Shown piece after piece: positions 35,381 to 46,860 of a stretch of DNA of 62,622 nucleotides. Position numbers and translations under genes: made by a program. How positions within the stretch are numbered: the first letter of the stretch is position 1; the number at the start of each line of letters is the position of its first letter. The notes under the pieces are model-generated. The model saw nothing but the letters and a program-made list of their open reading frames with translations, did no database searches and was not told the DNA's origin. Origin of the DNA: Nemertoderma westbladi (Eukaryota > Xenacoelomorpha > Nemertodermatida > Nemertodermatidae); assembly GCA_032718475.1 (NCBI GenBank), contig JAUCBJ010005048.1:1-62622 (forward strand). Reading direction: 5' to 3'.

Positions 35381-37892
35381 TGTACAAAGCTATCTCTATA
35401 CCAACCAGTATACTTCATGTACAAAGCTATCTCTAGACCGAGTTGTGTCCTTCATGTACAAAGCTATCTCTAGACCGAGTAGTGTCCTTCATGTACAAAG
35501 ATATCTCTAGACCGAGAAGTGTTCTTCATGTACAAAGCTATATCTAGACCGAGAAGTGTCCTTCATGTACAAAGCTATCTCTATACCAACCAGTATACCT
35601 CATGTACAAAGCTATCTCTAGACCGAGTAGTGTCCTTCATGTACAAAGATATCTCTCGACCGAGAAGTGTTCTTCATGTACAAAGCTATATCTAGACCGA
35701 GCAGTGTCCTTCATGTACAAAGCTATATCTAGACCGAGCAGTGTCCTTCATGTACAAAGCTATCTCTAGACCGAGAAGTGTTCTTCATGTACAAAGCTAT
35801 ATCTAGACCGAACAGTGTCCTTCATGTACAAAGCTATTATCTAGACCGAGCAGTATCCGTCATGTACAAAGCTATATCTAGACCGAGCAATGTCGTCCAT
35901 GTAGTCTACAAAGCTATCTCTAGACCGAGCAGTGTCGTCCATGTAGTCTACAAAGCTATCTCTAGACCGAGCAGTGTCGTTCATGTACAAAGCTATATCT
36001 AGACCGAGCAGTGTCGTTCATGTACAAAGCTATATCTAGACCGAGCAGTGTCCTTCATGTACAAAGCTATATCTAGACCGAGCAGTGTCCTTTATGTACA
36101 AAGCTATCTCTAGACCGAGCAGTGTCGTTCATGTACAAAGCTATATCTAGACCGAGCAGTGTCGTTCATGTACAAAGCGATATATCTAGACCGAGCAGTG
36201 TGCTTCATGTACAAAGCGATATCTAGACCGAGCAGTGTCTTTCATGTACAAAGCGATATCTAGACCGAGCAGTGTGCTTCATGTACAAAGCGATATCTAG
36301 ACCGAGCAGTGTCTTTCTTGTACAAAGCGATATCTAGACCGAGCAGTGTCTTTCTTGTACAAAGCTATCTCTAGACCGAGCAGTGTGCTTCATGTACAAA
36401 GCGATATCTAGACCGAGCAGTGTCTTTCTTGTACAAAGCGATATCTAGACCGAGCAGTGTCTTTCTTGTACAAAGCTATCTCTAGACCGAGCAGTGTCCT
36501 TCATGTACAAAGCTATCTCTAGACCGAGTAGTGTCCTTCATGTACAAAGATATCTCTAGACCGAGAAGTGTTCTTCATGTACAAAGCTATATCTAGACCG
36601 AACAGTGTCCTTCATGTACAAAGCTATTATCTAGACCGAGTAGTATCCGTCATGTACAAAGCTATATCTAGACCGAGCAGTGTCGTCCATGTAGTCTACA
36701 AAGCTATCTCTAGACCGAGCAGTGTCGTCCATGTAGTCTACAAAGCTATCTCTAGACCGAGCAGTGTCGTTCATGTACAAAGCTATATCTAGACCGAGCA
36801 GTGTCGTTCATGTACAAAGCTATATCTAGACCGAGCAGTGTCCTTCATCTACAAAGCTATATCTAGACCGAGCAGTGTCCTTTATGTACAAAGCTATCTC
36901 TAGACCGAGTAGTGTCCTTCATGTACAAAGCGATATCTAGACCGAGCAGTGTCGTTCATGTACAAAGCGATATCTAGACCGAGCAGTGTGCTTCATGTAC
37001 AAAGCGATATCTAGACCGAGCAGTGTCTTTCATGTACAAAGCGATATCTAGACCGAGCAGTGTGCTTAATGTACAAAGCGATATCTAGACCGAGCAGTGT
37101 CTTTCTTGTACAAAGCGATATCTAGACCGAGCAGTGTCTTTCTTGTACAAAGCTATCTCTAGACCGAGCAGTGTCCTTCATGTACAAAGCGATATCTAGA
37201 CCGAGCAGTGTCTTTCTTGTACAAAGCGATATCTAGACCGAGCAGTGTCTTTCTTGTACAAAGCGATATCTAGACCGAGCAGTGTGCTTCATGTACAAAG
37301 CGATATCTAGACCGAGCAGTGTGCTTCATGTACAAAGCGATATCTAGACCGAGCAGTGTCTTTCTTGTACAAAGCGATATCTAGACCGAGCAGTGTGCTT
37401 CATGTACAAAGCGATATCTATACCGAGCAGTGTCTTTCATGTACAAAGCGATATCTAGACCGAGCAGTGTCTTTCATGTACAAAGCGATATCTAGACCGA
37501 GCAGTGTGCTTCAAGTACAAAGCGATATCTAGACCGAGCAGTGTGCTTCATGTACAAAGCGATATCTAGACCGAGCAGTGTCTTTCTTGTACAAAGCGAT
37601 ATCTAGACCGAGCAGTGTCTTTCTTGTACAAAGCTTTCTCTAGATCGAGCAGTGTCTTTCATGTACAAAGCTATCTCTAGACCGAGCAGTGTTCTTCATG
37701 CACAAAGCTATGTCTAGACCGAGCAGTGTCCTTCATGTACAAAGCGATATCTAGTCTGAGCAGTGTCCTTTATGTACAAAGCTATATCTAGACCGAGCAG
37801 TGACTTTCATGTACAAAGCTATCTCTAGACCGAGCAGTGTTCTTCATGCACAAAGCTATGTCTAGACTGAGCAGTGTCCTTCATGTACAAAG
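35381..37892. repeat. Minisatellite array 3 (left part), 37-bp unit
   Basis: Tandem 37-bp unit with core GTACAAAGCGATATCTAGAC and CGAGCAGTGTCTTTCTT. A higher-order period of 790 bp is visible: the variant with GTCGTCCATGTAGTCTAC at 35892 recurs at 36682, and the repetitive frame at 35778 recurs at 36568. The array continues at 50365, on the other side of element B. Confidence 0.96.
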
Positions 37893-39022
37893 TGTTCGCG
37901 CTTTTAAGACCTTTGGCAGTTTAACCCGCCAAATCTATATGTCTTCTAGGTTATAAATCGAATTTAGCCTATGACAAGTATTTGACACAAATAAATCCAA
38001 CATTAGCCGAAGCCAGTCTATGCGCGACCATTCACCCGCTGGATATACCCGGGAGACTGGATTCGGATGCTTTAATTTGATTGCGGTGCAGGCCTACCGT
38101 ACTATTCGATTTGATCGTTAATATATAATCTCTGACAAATATCATTCACTTTCGGGAAATATTAGCAGTTCCTTTAGGACGTGGCGCTCTATCTATATAA
38201 ACAGAGCTATGGCTTACACTAAACACAACGGAATGGATTATAAGTTACACATAAGGCGCATTCTTTAGGAGATGCTTTGTTACGCGGACAAGCACATACA
38301 GACCATTGCACACCGCTGCACACTGAATTGCCGATAGTCACTGATTTCAATCATATATAAAGAGAATAGCAACCGACATTTGTAGGGCCTATAAAATAGC
38401 ATTCAATTCACTACAAACCACGATAATATAAGTCGCAATTGCTATATGTAACCGGTCTCTCTAACCTTAGTGTATCAAGAAGATCGGGGTTTCTGATCGT
38501 TTATCGTTATTCTCCAAATAACAATATGTAAACAACTGATACAATTAATAACAAACAGTAAATAGCAGTAAATAATGTGCAATACGTACCGGTAACAGTT
38601 ATGTGTTCTTATAATTAAAGCCGTTCTAATGCTGGAATAATTCCATAGCCGATGTTCATGGCATCAGGAAAACCAACACACTGAACCCTGTGCGCTGTTG
38701 CAGGTAGCTTTCAACACAAAGAGGAAAAGCTCTCATTGGCAGAGCTCCATATTCCACAGATTCCACGAATGTCTAAATGCCGAACTATTCGGGTTTTTGC
38801 AGCCCTTAGCCAACACACAGGATGAATCACTCTGCTTGGTTGACCTTGCTCTGGTTGGTTGATCGAACAGAACAAAGAGGCCATACGTACAGCAAATCAG
38901 CCAATCAGCCGGTAGCTTGCACCATTTGAGTTAGGGAGTTTTTCTTTAGAGTATTTGAGCGCATTAAGGGAAACTGGATTGCGAAGCAAAAGGGCCAGTT
39001 ATATCCCACAAAAGCTTTTACA
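37893..39022 (-). repeat. 3' LTR of BEL/Pao element B
   Basis: Starts TGTTCGCGCTTTTAAGACC, ends AAAGCTTTTACA. CCGCTCCC directly inside (39023-39030) is a purine run on the coding strand and a likely polypurine tract, the same as in element A. It holds ATCAGG near 38661, absent from the other LTR. Confidence 0.95.
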
Positions 39023-39783
39023 CCGCTCCCAGAAAATGGGATTTAATTCTATAAAATATAAAAAATCACAGTTTCTAAAATATAAAAATACTCTAAACAG
39101 TTAGTCTTTCTTGCGTGGACGGCGTTTACGCAGTTTTTTAAGCTAGCAAGAGTCCTTTTCTCTTTGGGGGAAGCCACTTTACTAGGAGGGCTATAACTCC
39201 TGGGTGAAGGGTGCAATATGATTGCATCAGAAGGTGTAGGATTATGGTCGGGGTATCCGCCGTTTCGATATGCTTCTCCTCGAGCTGATTTTCCTCCGCT
39301 CGTAGCTGGATACGTTCATCCAAAAACTCTCGCAGAGAATAGGGTCGTCCAAGTTCGATATCTTCTTAGAGATTCTGGATTTCTTGATCGCACTGAGATA
39401 AAGTTAATTCGTTTACCGCTTGGACTTGCTGCCGCAATTTACATTTCTCTAAACAATTGTAGGTTCATTTTCCGATCTTTTGACGAATAGTGTCCAACGC
39501 GTCTCGTACAACTCTCTCCTCTGCCTCAGTGACAGGTTGTATCGGGTTAAACAGGGACGATGATACGGTTGAGTGACGATATTAGATGTCCGCGTCCCAA
39601 TGCGAATATTTAGGGAGCCCACAATCAGAGTGCCACCGACTAACTGTTCAGGTAGCACTAGATCTTTGAACAGTGAGCACAGCTCGGGAGGATCCATGAT
39701 ACTAATAGGATCAAGAGTCTGAGGTCTCACTAGGGAATGAGGAGGTCTGATCGAGTATTCCGAAACTCTGATCATTGGTTTAT
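39023..39783 (-). pseudogene. 3' part of BEL/Pao accessory coding region, element B
   Basis: Minus-strand translation keeps the segment beginning MDPPELCSLFKDL (near 39697) shared with element A. Counting A/B differences in that segment by eye gives mostly synonymous or conservative changes. A second, Gln/Glu-rich segment lies near 39290-39450. Stops and a frame change separate the blocks. The frame 39449-39958 overlaps the one upstream, but its upstream overlapped part does not look like the constrained frame. Confidence 0.45.
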
Positions 39784-40233
39784 TTAAGGATCGTCTGAGT
39801 CGAACGAGCGTAGGTGATACGTCAAACAAATTTCGCTCGAAACTCCCACCAGTATAGCGAGTAAAACCGTGTTTAGTGCAACGTCTCCGCGGATGTTTAG
39901 GTCTTTCCGTTTGTTGGTTGGGTCTAGGGCATTCATCGCAATAATACCAAAGACGCACGTCTTGTAGGGGAAACGCGAGTGATCTTTCTCCAGCTTACAA
40001 TATTCCTCCATCTGTTCGAAGCTATCCGGTACAACAGGTAGCGGTCGATCGGCGGTAAGATACATCATAGTGGAATAGAGCCGTTTGAGTTCTACCATGC
40101 GGTCATGATGTATACCTTGAGGATATCGAGTTTCTAGATTCTGTTGACTGGTAATATCGAGATATGTTTCTCTCAAGAATTCCAGATATTTTGGTGAAGT
40201 CGCTGCGTTTATCCGGCTCTTCAACATCTGCAC
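39784..40233 (-). pseudogene. BEL/Pao accessory ORF, middle part, element B
   Basis: A 149-codon frame including LEFLRETYLDITSQQ, MVELKRLYSTMMY and FGIIAMNALDPTNKRKD. In 39841-39970, eleven differences from element A fall at codon positions 1, 2 and 3 in the ratio 5:1:5 in this frame. That favours it as the once-coding frame over the overlapping one. Element A has lost about 190 bp of this stretch. Function unknown. Confidence 0.5.
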
Positions 40234-40272
40234 TTTCGAGTCGGTTTCGAATAGAATTTTCGTGTTCGAGTC

Positions 40273-40606
40273 TCAGTTTATCGTTCCGCTTCCGCTGGGT
40301 ATGATATTTAAATAAACCATTTCCCTTTTGGTGTCTATATCGTTCGTATCGTGTAGGTCGATAGGATGACCAGTAGTTAAGAAGTCCATATACGTACCAT
40401 TACGATGCGTATAGCGAGCGGTGAATTTTCTACAGTCCAACCCACACGCAAGTTGCTCCCGGGACATTGGCGGTTAGATATAACGACCATCGTCCTCCGT
40501 AGTAGTTGGACCAGCGTCGCCGCGTATCAAGCTTTCAACAAACGCTTGTAAAGGTAGAGTATATCGCTCCCTGATACCAAGATCATCTTCTATCAACTCA
40601 ATCATA
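40273..40606 (-). pseudogene. BEL/Pao accessory ORF, N-terminal part, element B
   Basis: Counterpart of the element A frame at 9759-10205. It starts with ATG near 40606 and is interrupted by a stop (TAG near 40475 on the coding strand), where A reads on. It then stays open through RKFTARYTHRNGTYMDFL before a frameshift. Broken here, intact in A. Confidence 0.6.
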
Positions 40607-42243
40607 TCTGCTATATAAGTTTATCCATATTATAATGAGTTTATATTTAGGCGAGCGGGCGTCGCTGCCTACCCCTCTCTGTCCCCGGACAGTGCGAGAT
40701 CCTCAGCGCTGGTGTACTTTCGCCGATGTGCCTATCGCCAACGTCGTAGCTGCACAACGACTACAACAACCAGCACGAGTCACTCCACCGTCCGTCCCAA
40801 AGGCTTAGATATACTTCAGGTTCTTACTGGAGAGTTAGGGCTACTTTCACAATTGCGACTCGCTACTGTAAACACACCTTAGTAGTAACATTCACCTACA
40901 AACGCACAAATTCCACGTAACTGTCACAAATGGTACACATTCTATCACACATTCGGGTCATTTGTCCGTTAGTCAAGTGCCTTCCAGAATGTCACGTTGT
41001 TATTATGTATCCTTGGATACTAGCGGTGTGCTATTTATTCCGTATGCTATTCAATGAGCAAGCTTTTTATTGTTCTGTTAACTCGCTTCTAATTCTAGCG
41101 TGGTTGTTGCTATGGTGACATTATGGAAAGCTAGCGGTAGAATTAGGGTAATTCTCATGCATACAGATCTGGGATGCTATTTAATAGTAAGTCTTTAATG
41201 GTCAATATCATCTTTATATATGATTTTATGAATTTTATCGGCTATTGACTCTATATTGGAGATTCTCGCACACTAACACACTTAATAGGTGAATCTCCGC
41301 TCCCATGATCTATTAATTAATGGAATTTTGGGAATATTATAAATTGTATAAAATAACAATTTATCAAATTCATTAAAAGATGAATTTAAATTTATTCCCG
41401 TAATTTTATTATTTAATATTAAAATAGACACAATTTTATTCCAGAACAAGTCTGGGGACTGGGATCCTTGATTCTAGGAATTTTGTCCTTTTAAGAGTAT
41501 CGGTAAGTGCTACGATATCGACTAGAATGTTAAAGGATCTGAAATTTGACAGATTTTATAAATATTAATAGTTAATATTTAGGATGGGCACCGGTTTATT
41601 CCCGAACAAGTCTGGGGACGTTAACCACTGATTCTAGAATTTTGTCTTTCAAGTATATCGGTGGGAGCCGCGATATCTTAATCGACTAGAATTGCAGATG
41701 GTCAAAGGGTTTAACAGATTTATTTTGCGTTATACGCTACTGTTAAAGGGACATCACGCTACTATATGTATTATTTAATATACGGTATGAGAGCAATATC
41801 GCACGAAGCAATGTCAGTGTGAAGAGGCAAGTCGTTTCCAAGGTCTACCCAGAGCTTGGTTTAGCCGAGACACGAGGATCTGAACTTTGCATTCCTAATA
41901 CTCTGCCTACCAATAATACTTAAATATAGTAGGAGCTTTATTGTACTTTAATAAGTACGGAGATTTCATCTTACTGTAGTCACGTATTTATAATGTAATA
42001 CGGACAGTAAGGAAAGAGAAAAAGAATTATTTCTCGCCGTCGCACTAAATATATAATATACAGGTAATTAAGTAATAAACGCTAATATATTGCACTAATC
42101 TACTAAATAATCGCTAAAATAACATTCTACTAAATGAAATTAAAGAAAACGATTATAATAAAATTACACAATAATACATACATAATATAAAATAATAAAA
42201 ATAAAAATAAAATAATATAGTCACACACCCACTCCGTATGTTG
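40607..42243. other. Non-coding spacer, element B
   Basis: Counterpart of 10206-11833 in element A, aligned along most of its length with small indels. No coding frame supported. Confidence 0.7.
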
Positions 42244-44409
42244 TTACGTTATGGAGTCCCTAGATATTTGTTGGATTAGGGAGGTGGTCGTGGGAAGAGT
42301 ATCTTGCCTTCCATAGTTTCCGGACAGTTTTCGGTCTCTTTCCAGTAAACATAAACGACCAGCTGGGCGATTGAGTGGTTGTGTTACTTTCTCCGCTCCC
42401 TTGGCCTGTCTAATCTTCGCCGGGGTAAGATGAGGAGGCCATTCATCTTCTTTATTTAGGAAGTCGGGTCCACCTAACCGGTCTGGAGTATCTGTCAGTT
42501 CTTGAGGAGTTGCTCCTCTGGAAGCGATGTCGGCTAGATTAATCGTCTCGGGGCAATGTCTCCATTGATCTACATTGGAGTTAATATCGTCATTATCTGA
42601 GGAGTATGGTGTTCCCTCAGTTGGGTCGTCAACTTCACTGCTCTCCACTTCCCATTTACTTAATTGATATACCTGTTCTTTTGGTAATCTTTCCATTAGA
42701 GTTCTACGTGAAGGGCCAGTAAAGTACCAACCTACTCTAGTTCTTCCCGCATAGACTTGTAATGGTTGCGGTTGAGCAGGCCGTTTCTCCAATGTCTCGA
42801 GTGCCTCATGCGCATTTTGACCGATGAGTATTTGCACTCCAGGGTAATCTGTGTTGAATCTAGGTATATCAAACTGCTGGGTGAAATCGTCCTCATCCCA
42901 GTTATAAGGTTCTACTTGGCTGGTAGCGAAGTTCTTTATCGCCACCATTTTTACTGACCTTATGCTGTGTTCTCCTAGTTCATCCTGGGGGGTGGACAAT
43001 GCACCTACATAATAATCTGCGATTACTGTAGATTTCCAAACCGGCATAATTCCTGACATGTTTAACTTAGTTCGGAACTTGGGTTGTCCAGCAAAGATGT
43101 CTTCGGCTAGTTCTTTGTCGATGAATGTTCCTGTGCTACCGGAGTCAAGAAGGGCGTTCACTATATAACTCCTTTCAGGTCCGTGGACCCTTAGCTGCAC
43201 TACGGGAAATTCTCGGATTCCTACATTGGAAGTTGGTGCTTTCCAAGGTGGTTGTCGGTCAGAAGTAGTAGGGGGGAGCTCGCTGTCGGTGTCCTTTTCA
43301 TACGTAAGTGCTCGATACACTGCAGTATTTATCAGGTAACAGGATTCGTTTTCGTCGGAGAATTTGTCCGTATAGAATCCTTCCATCTCAGAATATTGGT
43401 CAGTGTCGTTCACATCACTGAATTGGACATGTAGTTCGGACTCACTTACCTGACTCGGGCTGTTTCGTTCGAATTCCGTGTGCAACAAGATATGATGTTT
43501 TGCGCCGCACTTTGCACACCTTGCGTCGGAGTAACAGGTTCGCCGTTGGTGTCCTCGTCTGAGGCAATTATAACACAACCGCTTATCCCACATGACTTCA
43601 CGTCTGTCCTTTAGTGATTTCCTCAGGAATTCATCACACGCACTTAAACGGTGGGGCCCGTCGCACAGCACACATTTTGGTTTGATGTTACTTACCTTAC
43701 TTTGAGTAACGTTGTGCACACTCGTTCTTTCCTCGGGCTTTCTTACATGAATTCTCTTAGGGGACGTAGGAGGAGTTTTTCTTACCTGTTCTCTCCTGTC
43801 ATTGGTTCGAGACTTGAATTTACTTACGTCCTTAGGCGCTTTGTTGTCATAGTAAGATCTTTCAGTGTCTTTCCCGCTATCCTCTCCTTGAGAAGTCTGG
43901 CTTTCGCCGTCGTTGGTATAACACACTGGTATTACCTTTCTCCTAGAAACGAGTTTCTCACTTACCTTATTTTCCGGTGTCTTCTCTCTGGACTGTTTTA
44001 GGAGCTGTAATTTCACTTCTCCATCTAAGAATGACATGAGATCAGCCATGGTAGGGTCTCGTCGTTGTTGTTCCATCATATATAACACTTTCTTATCCCA
44101 GCGTGTACCTACTCCACCCTTCGGTAAAGTAGAAGCCACGGCTCCAATGACCATAGAACTCTGATATTCATGAGACTTACCTAACCAATCTAATTGTCTA
44201 CAGATCTCTTGAATCTCATCGGAAAACTCTATTATCCCGCTGCTAATGAACTTTCGGGGCGCTACTAATTTTGCATACAAATATCTAGCTATGTTATTCC
44301 TATTACCATACCTGATGTTTAGTGTATCCCAAACTTGTCTTAATCCGTCTGGATGTCCAATAAACTTTAACGCCATTAACTTGGGCAGTTGGGAGATCCT
44401 TCCAAGCAC
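42244..44409 (-). CDS. BEL/Pao Gag C-terminal part and protease, with pol deleted (element B)
   Basis: 721 codons (GTG first). Residues 1-140 are the rest of the DUF1759-type Gag region. Three Cys/His clusters follow: C246/C249, a CCHC knuckle C279-C282-H287-C292, and C298/C301/H305. The protease active site DSGSTGTFID is at 422-431. After residue ~615 the sequence jumps from the post-protease region to a piece around the RNase H/integrase linker (WRHCPETINLADIASRG). It then jumps again to the last codons of integrase (LNRPAGRLCLLERD). Against element A the deletions are about 1.77 kb (join near 42575-42590, with a short filler) and 1.70 kb (join near 42388). Both keep the frame open to the native stop. 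Confidence 0.9.
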   Translation of the reverse strand: MLGRISQLPKLMALKFIGHPDGLRQVWDTLNIRYGNRNNIARYLYAKLVAPRKFISSGIIEFSDEIQEICRQLDWLGKSHEYQSSMVIGAVASTLPKGGVGTRWDKKVLYMMEQQRRDPTMADLMSFLDGEVKLQLLKQSREKTPENKVSEKLVSRRKVIPVCYTNDGESQTSQGEDSGKDTERSYYDNKAPKDVSKFKSRTNDRREQVRKTPPTSPKRIHVRKPEERTSVHNVTQSKVSNIKPKCVLCDGPHRLSACDEFLRKSLKDRREVMWDKRLCYNCLRRGHQRRTCYSDARCAKCGAKHHILLHTEFERNSPSQVSESELHVQFSDVNDTDQYSEMEGFYTDKFSDENESCYLINTAVYRALTYEKDTDSELPPTTSDRQPPWKAPTSNVGIREFPVVQLRVHGPERSYIVNALLDSGSTGTFIDKELAEDIFAGQPKFRTKLNMSGIMPVWKSTVIADYYVGALSTPQDELGEHSIRSVKMVAIKNFATSQVEPYNWDEDDFTQQFDIPRFNTDYPGVQILIGQNAHEALETLEKRPAQPQPLQVYAGRTRVGWYFTGPSRRTLMERLPKEQVYQLSKWEVESSEVDDPTEGTPYSSDNDDINSNVDQWRHCPETINLADIASRGATPQELTDTPDRLGGPDFLNKEDEWPPHLTPAKIRQAKGAEKVTQPLNRPAGRLCLLERDRKLSGNYGRQDTLPTTTSLIQQISRDSIT

Positions 44410-44564
44410 TCGATGAGGAATCTAAGTTTCTCTCCGTTAGATAGCACAGAGTTCTGTATGTTATCTTTGTAATATTCATTAAAAGGTAACCATTTCATCT
44501 CATCTCCATTGAACTTGACGATCTTTCCCACCTTTACCGCTTGATGGGCTTCGGTTCTAGCCAT
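44376..44564 (-). CDS. BEL/Pao Gag segment (DUF1759 start), element B
   Basis: A 62-codon frame starting ATG (MARTEAHQAV) with VKFNGDEMKWLPFNEYY, the start of the DUF1759-type domain. It overlaps the upstream frame by 31 nt and the downstream one by 34 nt. The domain continues in the 44409-42244 frame, so a frame change occurs within about 34 nt. No canonical slippery heptamer is visible in the overlap. Confidence 0.75.
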   Translation of the reverse strand: MARTEAHQAVKVGKIVKFNGDEMKWLPFNEYYKDNIQNSVLSNGEKLRFLIECLEGSPNCPS

Positions 44565-46270
44565 TTATTTAATATCGAGTTATCGGTATATAAATTTCTC
44601 GGATTATGATCAGGTCTATAGGGAATATCATTATCAACAGGTCTATAATTACCCTTAATAGGGTTCACTATAGGAGTTTCTACTTCGCTAGCAGTATAGA
44701 TGCGTGTAGGCTCCACACCTTGCGCATGAAATACTTCAGACCTAACAGGTTGACACATTGTTACAGGGGGTGGTGGTATACCCTTTTGTGTATTTACTAA
44801 TTTATCGCGTTCTAATGCGATACTTTGCTGCACTTCTTGCAACTCTAACCTACTTTCCCTAATTGTTCCCTTTAACTGCTGCATAGTTCCCTCCATCTCC
44901 TGGGCCTGCTGAGAGGAGCGAGAATGTTGTTCCCTCAGCTGTCCGAGCAGGAGACCCATCTCCCGTCGTCCCTCATCTACCCACTCGACCGCCGAAGCGG
45001 GAGGCGCCAACGTTGTAGCGGGCAGACGAGGGACAACGGGCGACAAATCATTATTATTTCGTTTGGAGTCCAGGACATGAACATTTTCAAGGGTGGTTCT
45101 GTGGGGCACAGGTAGCTTCGTGCTGTGCAGAGGGAATTTAGAGGTAGGTTCAGGGAGTACAGGTGTCTCTATCACCGAAGGGGTGGCTTCGAGAACAGGC
45201 CTAATTATTTCAGGCTCATCTACTATAGTAGGGAGTCTTTCTATGTTAATTATTTGGTCTGTGGGTTCTGTACTACCTAAGTCTGTGCTAGCTAGTTGCC
45301 TTCTAACAGCTGGGGGCAAATCAGGCAATTTCTGACGGTGGGAAATTCTTTTACGTCTGCTTAGGCGAGATCGATTTCCTCCGCCTTCAGGATCGGTGGT
45401 ATCGCCTTCCTCAGATGATGTATATCCCTGTCTTTTGGGAGTTGATCGACTCATCATCTGCATATTACTAGCTGTTAACTGTTTATTGAAGTTGTCTTGC
45501 CTCTCTTGAAGATTTTCCAACTCTAGTTGGGTTGTCTCTTCAGATGCCCTCTGTTCTGCTTCAGCCACTGCCTCTGCCACTGCCACTGCCGCTTTTCTTT
45601 CCGCTTCTGCCGCTGCCACTGCTGCTGCGACTGCCGCTTTTCTTTCCGCTTCTGCCGCTGCCACTGCTGCTGCCACTGCCGCTGTCTTTCTATCTTCTAT
45701 ACGTTTTTTCTTTACTTGTTCTTCTTGAACCTTAGCGATGCGGATGCTTTCATCAAATTTAGCTTGGTTCGCAGCTATCCTATCCACATCGATTGCGTCC
45801 AACACAAGCTTGGCTCCTTCACTATTAGGGCTAAGTCCGTCTAGCCTTCTCCTCAACTCTTCATCACCTAAAAAACGTTGATAGTCTGACAGATAGATGT
45901 CAATGGCATCCCTCTTATGCGGTTTCTCTGCCGTCGCTTCACTTTCCACTTGGGAAAAAGTAGCGTCTGTTGATTCTCCATGGGTTGAGCGCTCATCCAG
46001 CTGGGCTTTCCACTGAGCCGTTCCTTGCACCTGGAGACTCACCCGTTGAAACCAAGTCTTTACGGCAACTTGCAACGACGTGTCTTGTCTTCTTTTAGAA
46101 GCCTCCTCAAAGGCCGATAAGATTAGCCTGATTCGTAGAATTCTTTCTCTAACTTGATAAAGCAGCTGTCCCTGCTCTTGAGGTCCTTGGGGTTGTTGAA
46201 ACAGTTGTTCTTCTAATCGCTCCATGGAGCTGAAGAATCCCTGTACGTATCCAGCTCGGACCTCTTCCAC
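44534..46270 (-). CDS. BEL/Pao long Gag N-terminal extension, coiled-coil rich (element B)
   Basis: 578 codons (first codon GTG, first ATG about 16 codons in). The middle (near residues 190-250) is an Ala/Glu/Lys/Arg helix built from a 15-residue repeat (AERKAAVAAAVAAAE), encoded by 45-bp tandem repeats at 45590-45690. Later come a basic patch (RLSRRKRISHRQK), a Pro-rich linker and a second heptad-rich segment (QLREQHSRSSQQAQEMEGT). No catalytic motif. Its position before DUF1759 implies a structural Gag role. Such a long extension is unusual for BEL/Pao. Plus-strand Leu/Pro-rich frames opposite the repeat are shadows. Confidence 0.75.
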   Translation of the reverse strand: MEEVRAGYVQGFFSSMERLEEQLFQQPQGPQEQGQLLYQVRERILRIRLILSAFEEASKRRQDTSLQVAVKTWFQRVSLQVQGTAQWKAQLDERSTHGESTDATFSQVESEATAEKPHKRDAIDIYLSDYQRFLGDEELRRRLDGLSPNSEGAKLVLDAIDVDRIAANQAKFDESIRIAKVQEEQVKKKRIEDRKTAAVAAAVAAAEAERKAAVAAAVAAAEAERKAAVAVAEAVAEAEQRASEETTQLELENLQERQDNFNKQLTASNMQMMSRSTPKRQGYTSSEEGDTTDPEGGGNRSRLSRRKRISHRQKLPDLPPAVRRQLASTDLGSTEPTDQIINIERLPTIVDEPEIIRPVLEATPSVIETPVLPEPTSKFPLHSTKLPVPHRTTLENVHVLDSKRNNNDLSPVVPRLPATTLAPPASAVEWVDEGRREMGLLLGQLREQHSRSSQQAQEMEGTMQQLKGTIRESRLELQEVQQSIALERDKLVNTQKGIPPPPVTMCQPVRSEVFHAQGVEPTRIYTASEVETPIVNPIKGNYRPVDNDIPYRPDHNPRNLYTDNSILNKWLEPKPIKR

Positions 46271-46860
46271 ACAGCTGGATCGATGGTTTCCTTGGTTACT
46301 CCCATCCTGTGTATGTCTTCCCAGGCAGCTTCTGATAAATCAAACGGGAGTCCGGGTCCGGGGAAGTTCCATTGCGACTCGACAATAGACTTCAGTTCTT
46401 CCCTTGTGTATCCCGCATAACTATCTTTAGTCGATCTCTTATTTCTCGCCCAATCGATCTGGTGTTCTTCCACCGCAATCAATAACCTAGTGAGTACGGC
46501 TGCAGGAAGGATGAGAAGGGGGTCCGAATAAACCGCATCTGTCATCTTTGCGCCGTGCTCGGGTGTCAGCTCTACAGTATCCGCACTACTGGAGCTGTCG
46601 GGCCGCTGAGAAATAAGTTCTTGGCTCACGGGTTGTTGCTGTTCTGCTGCTTCTTGGTCCCGCTTGACCTGAGCTCGAGTGCCTATGATAGACCTACGAT
46701 GTTGGACTAGCCTAGGGTCTGATATTACTACTGGAGGGATGATCTTTCTTACAGTAGGAGGTGAGTTGAACTTCGGTCCCACATGTTCCACACTCCTGTC
46801 TGGGTCACATATGGTTGTATCTAGGAGACTGTCTGATAGGTTTTGTTTTGTGTCAGACAT
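46213..46860 (-). CDS. First ORF of BEL/Pao element B (Gag N-terminus)
   Basis: 215 codons starting with a true ATG (MSDTKQNLSDSLLD), the first long frame after the leader. The N-terminal half is Ser/Pro/Gln-rich. The second half is more ordered (LPAAVLTRLLIAVEEHQIDW, YTREELKSIVESQW). It overlaps the next frame by 58 nt, one step back (-1) in phase. It is either a separate product or the start of a frameshifted Gag. Not a family I recognise. Confidence 0.7.
   Translation of the reverse strand: MSDTKQNLSDSLLDTTICDPDRSVEHVGPKFNSPPTVRKIIPPVVISDPRLVQHRRSIIGTRAQVKRDQEAAEQQQPVSQELISQRPDSSSSADTVELTPEHGAKMTDAVYSDPLLILPAAVLTRLLIAVEEHQIDWARNKRSTKDSYAGYTREELKSIVESQWNFPGPGLPFDLSEAAWEDIHRMGVTKETIDPAVWKRSELDTYRDSSAPWSD

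Noticed and set aside
39790-39960. Zinc-finger-like pattern (C-x2-C-x16-C-x2-H) in an accessory frame of element B
   Set aside because: Element A has a stop in this frame, and the A/B differences fall on codon positions 5:5:1, the opposite of coding constraint; the overlapping frame fits better.
45527-45844. Cys/Phe/Arg-rich and Leu/Pro-rich plus-strand frames
   Set aside because: Antisense shadows of the Ala-rich repeat in the element B Gag extension.
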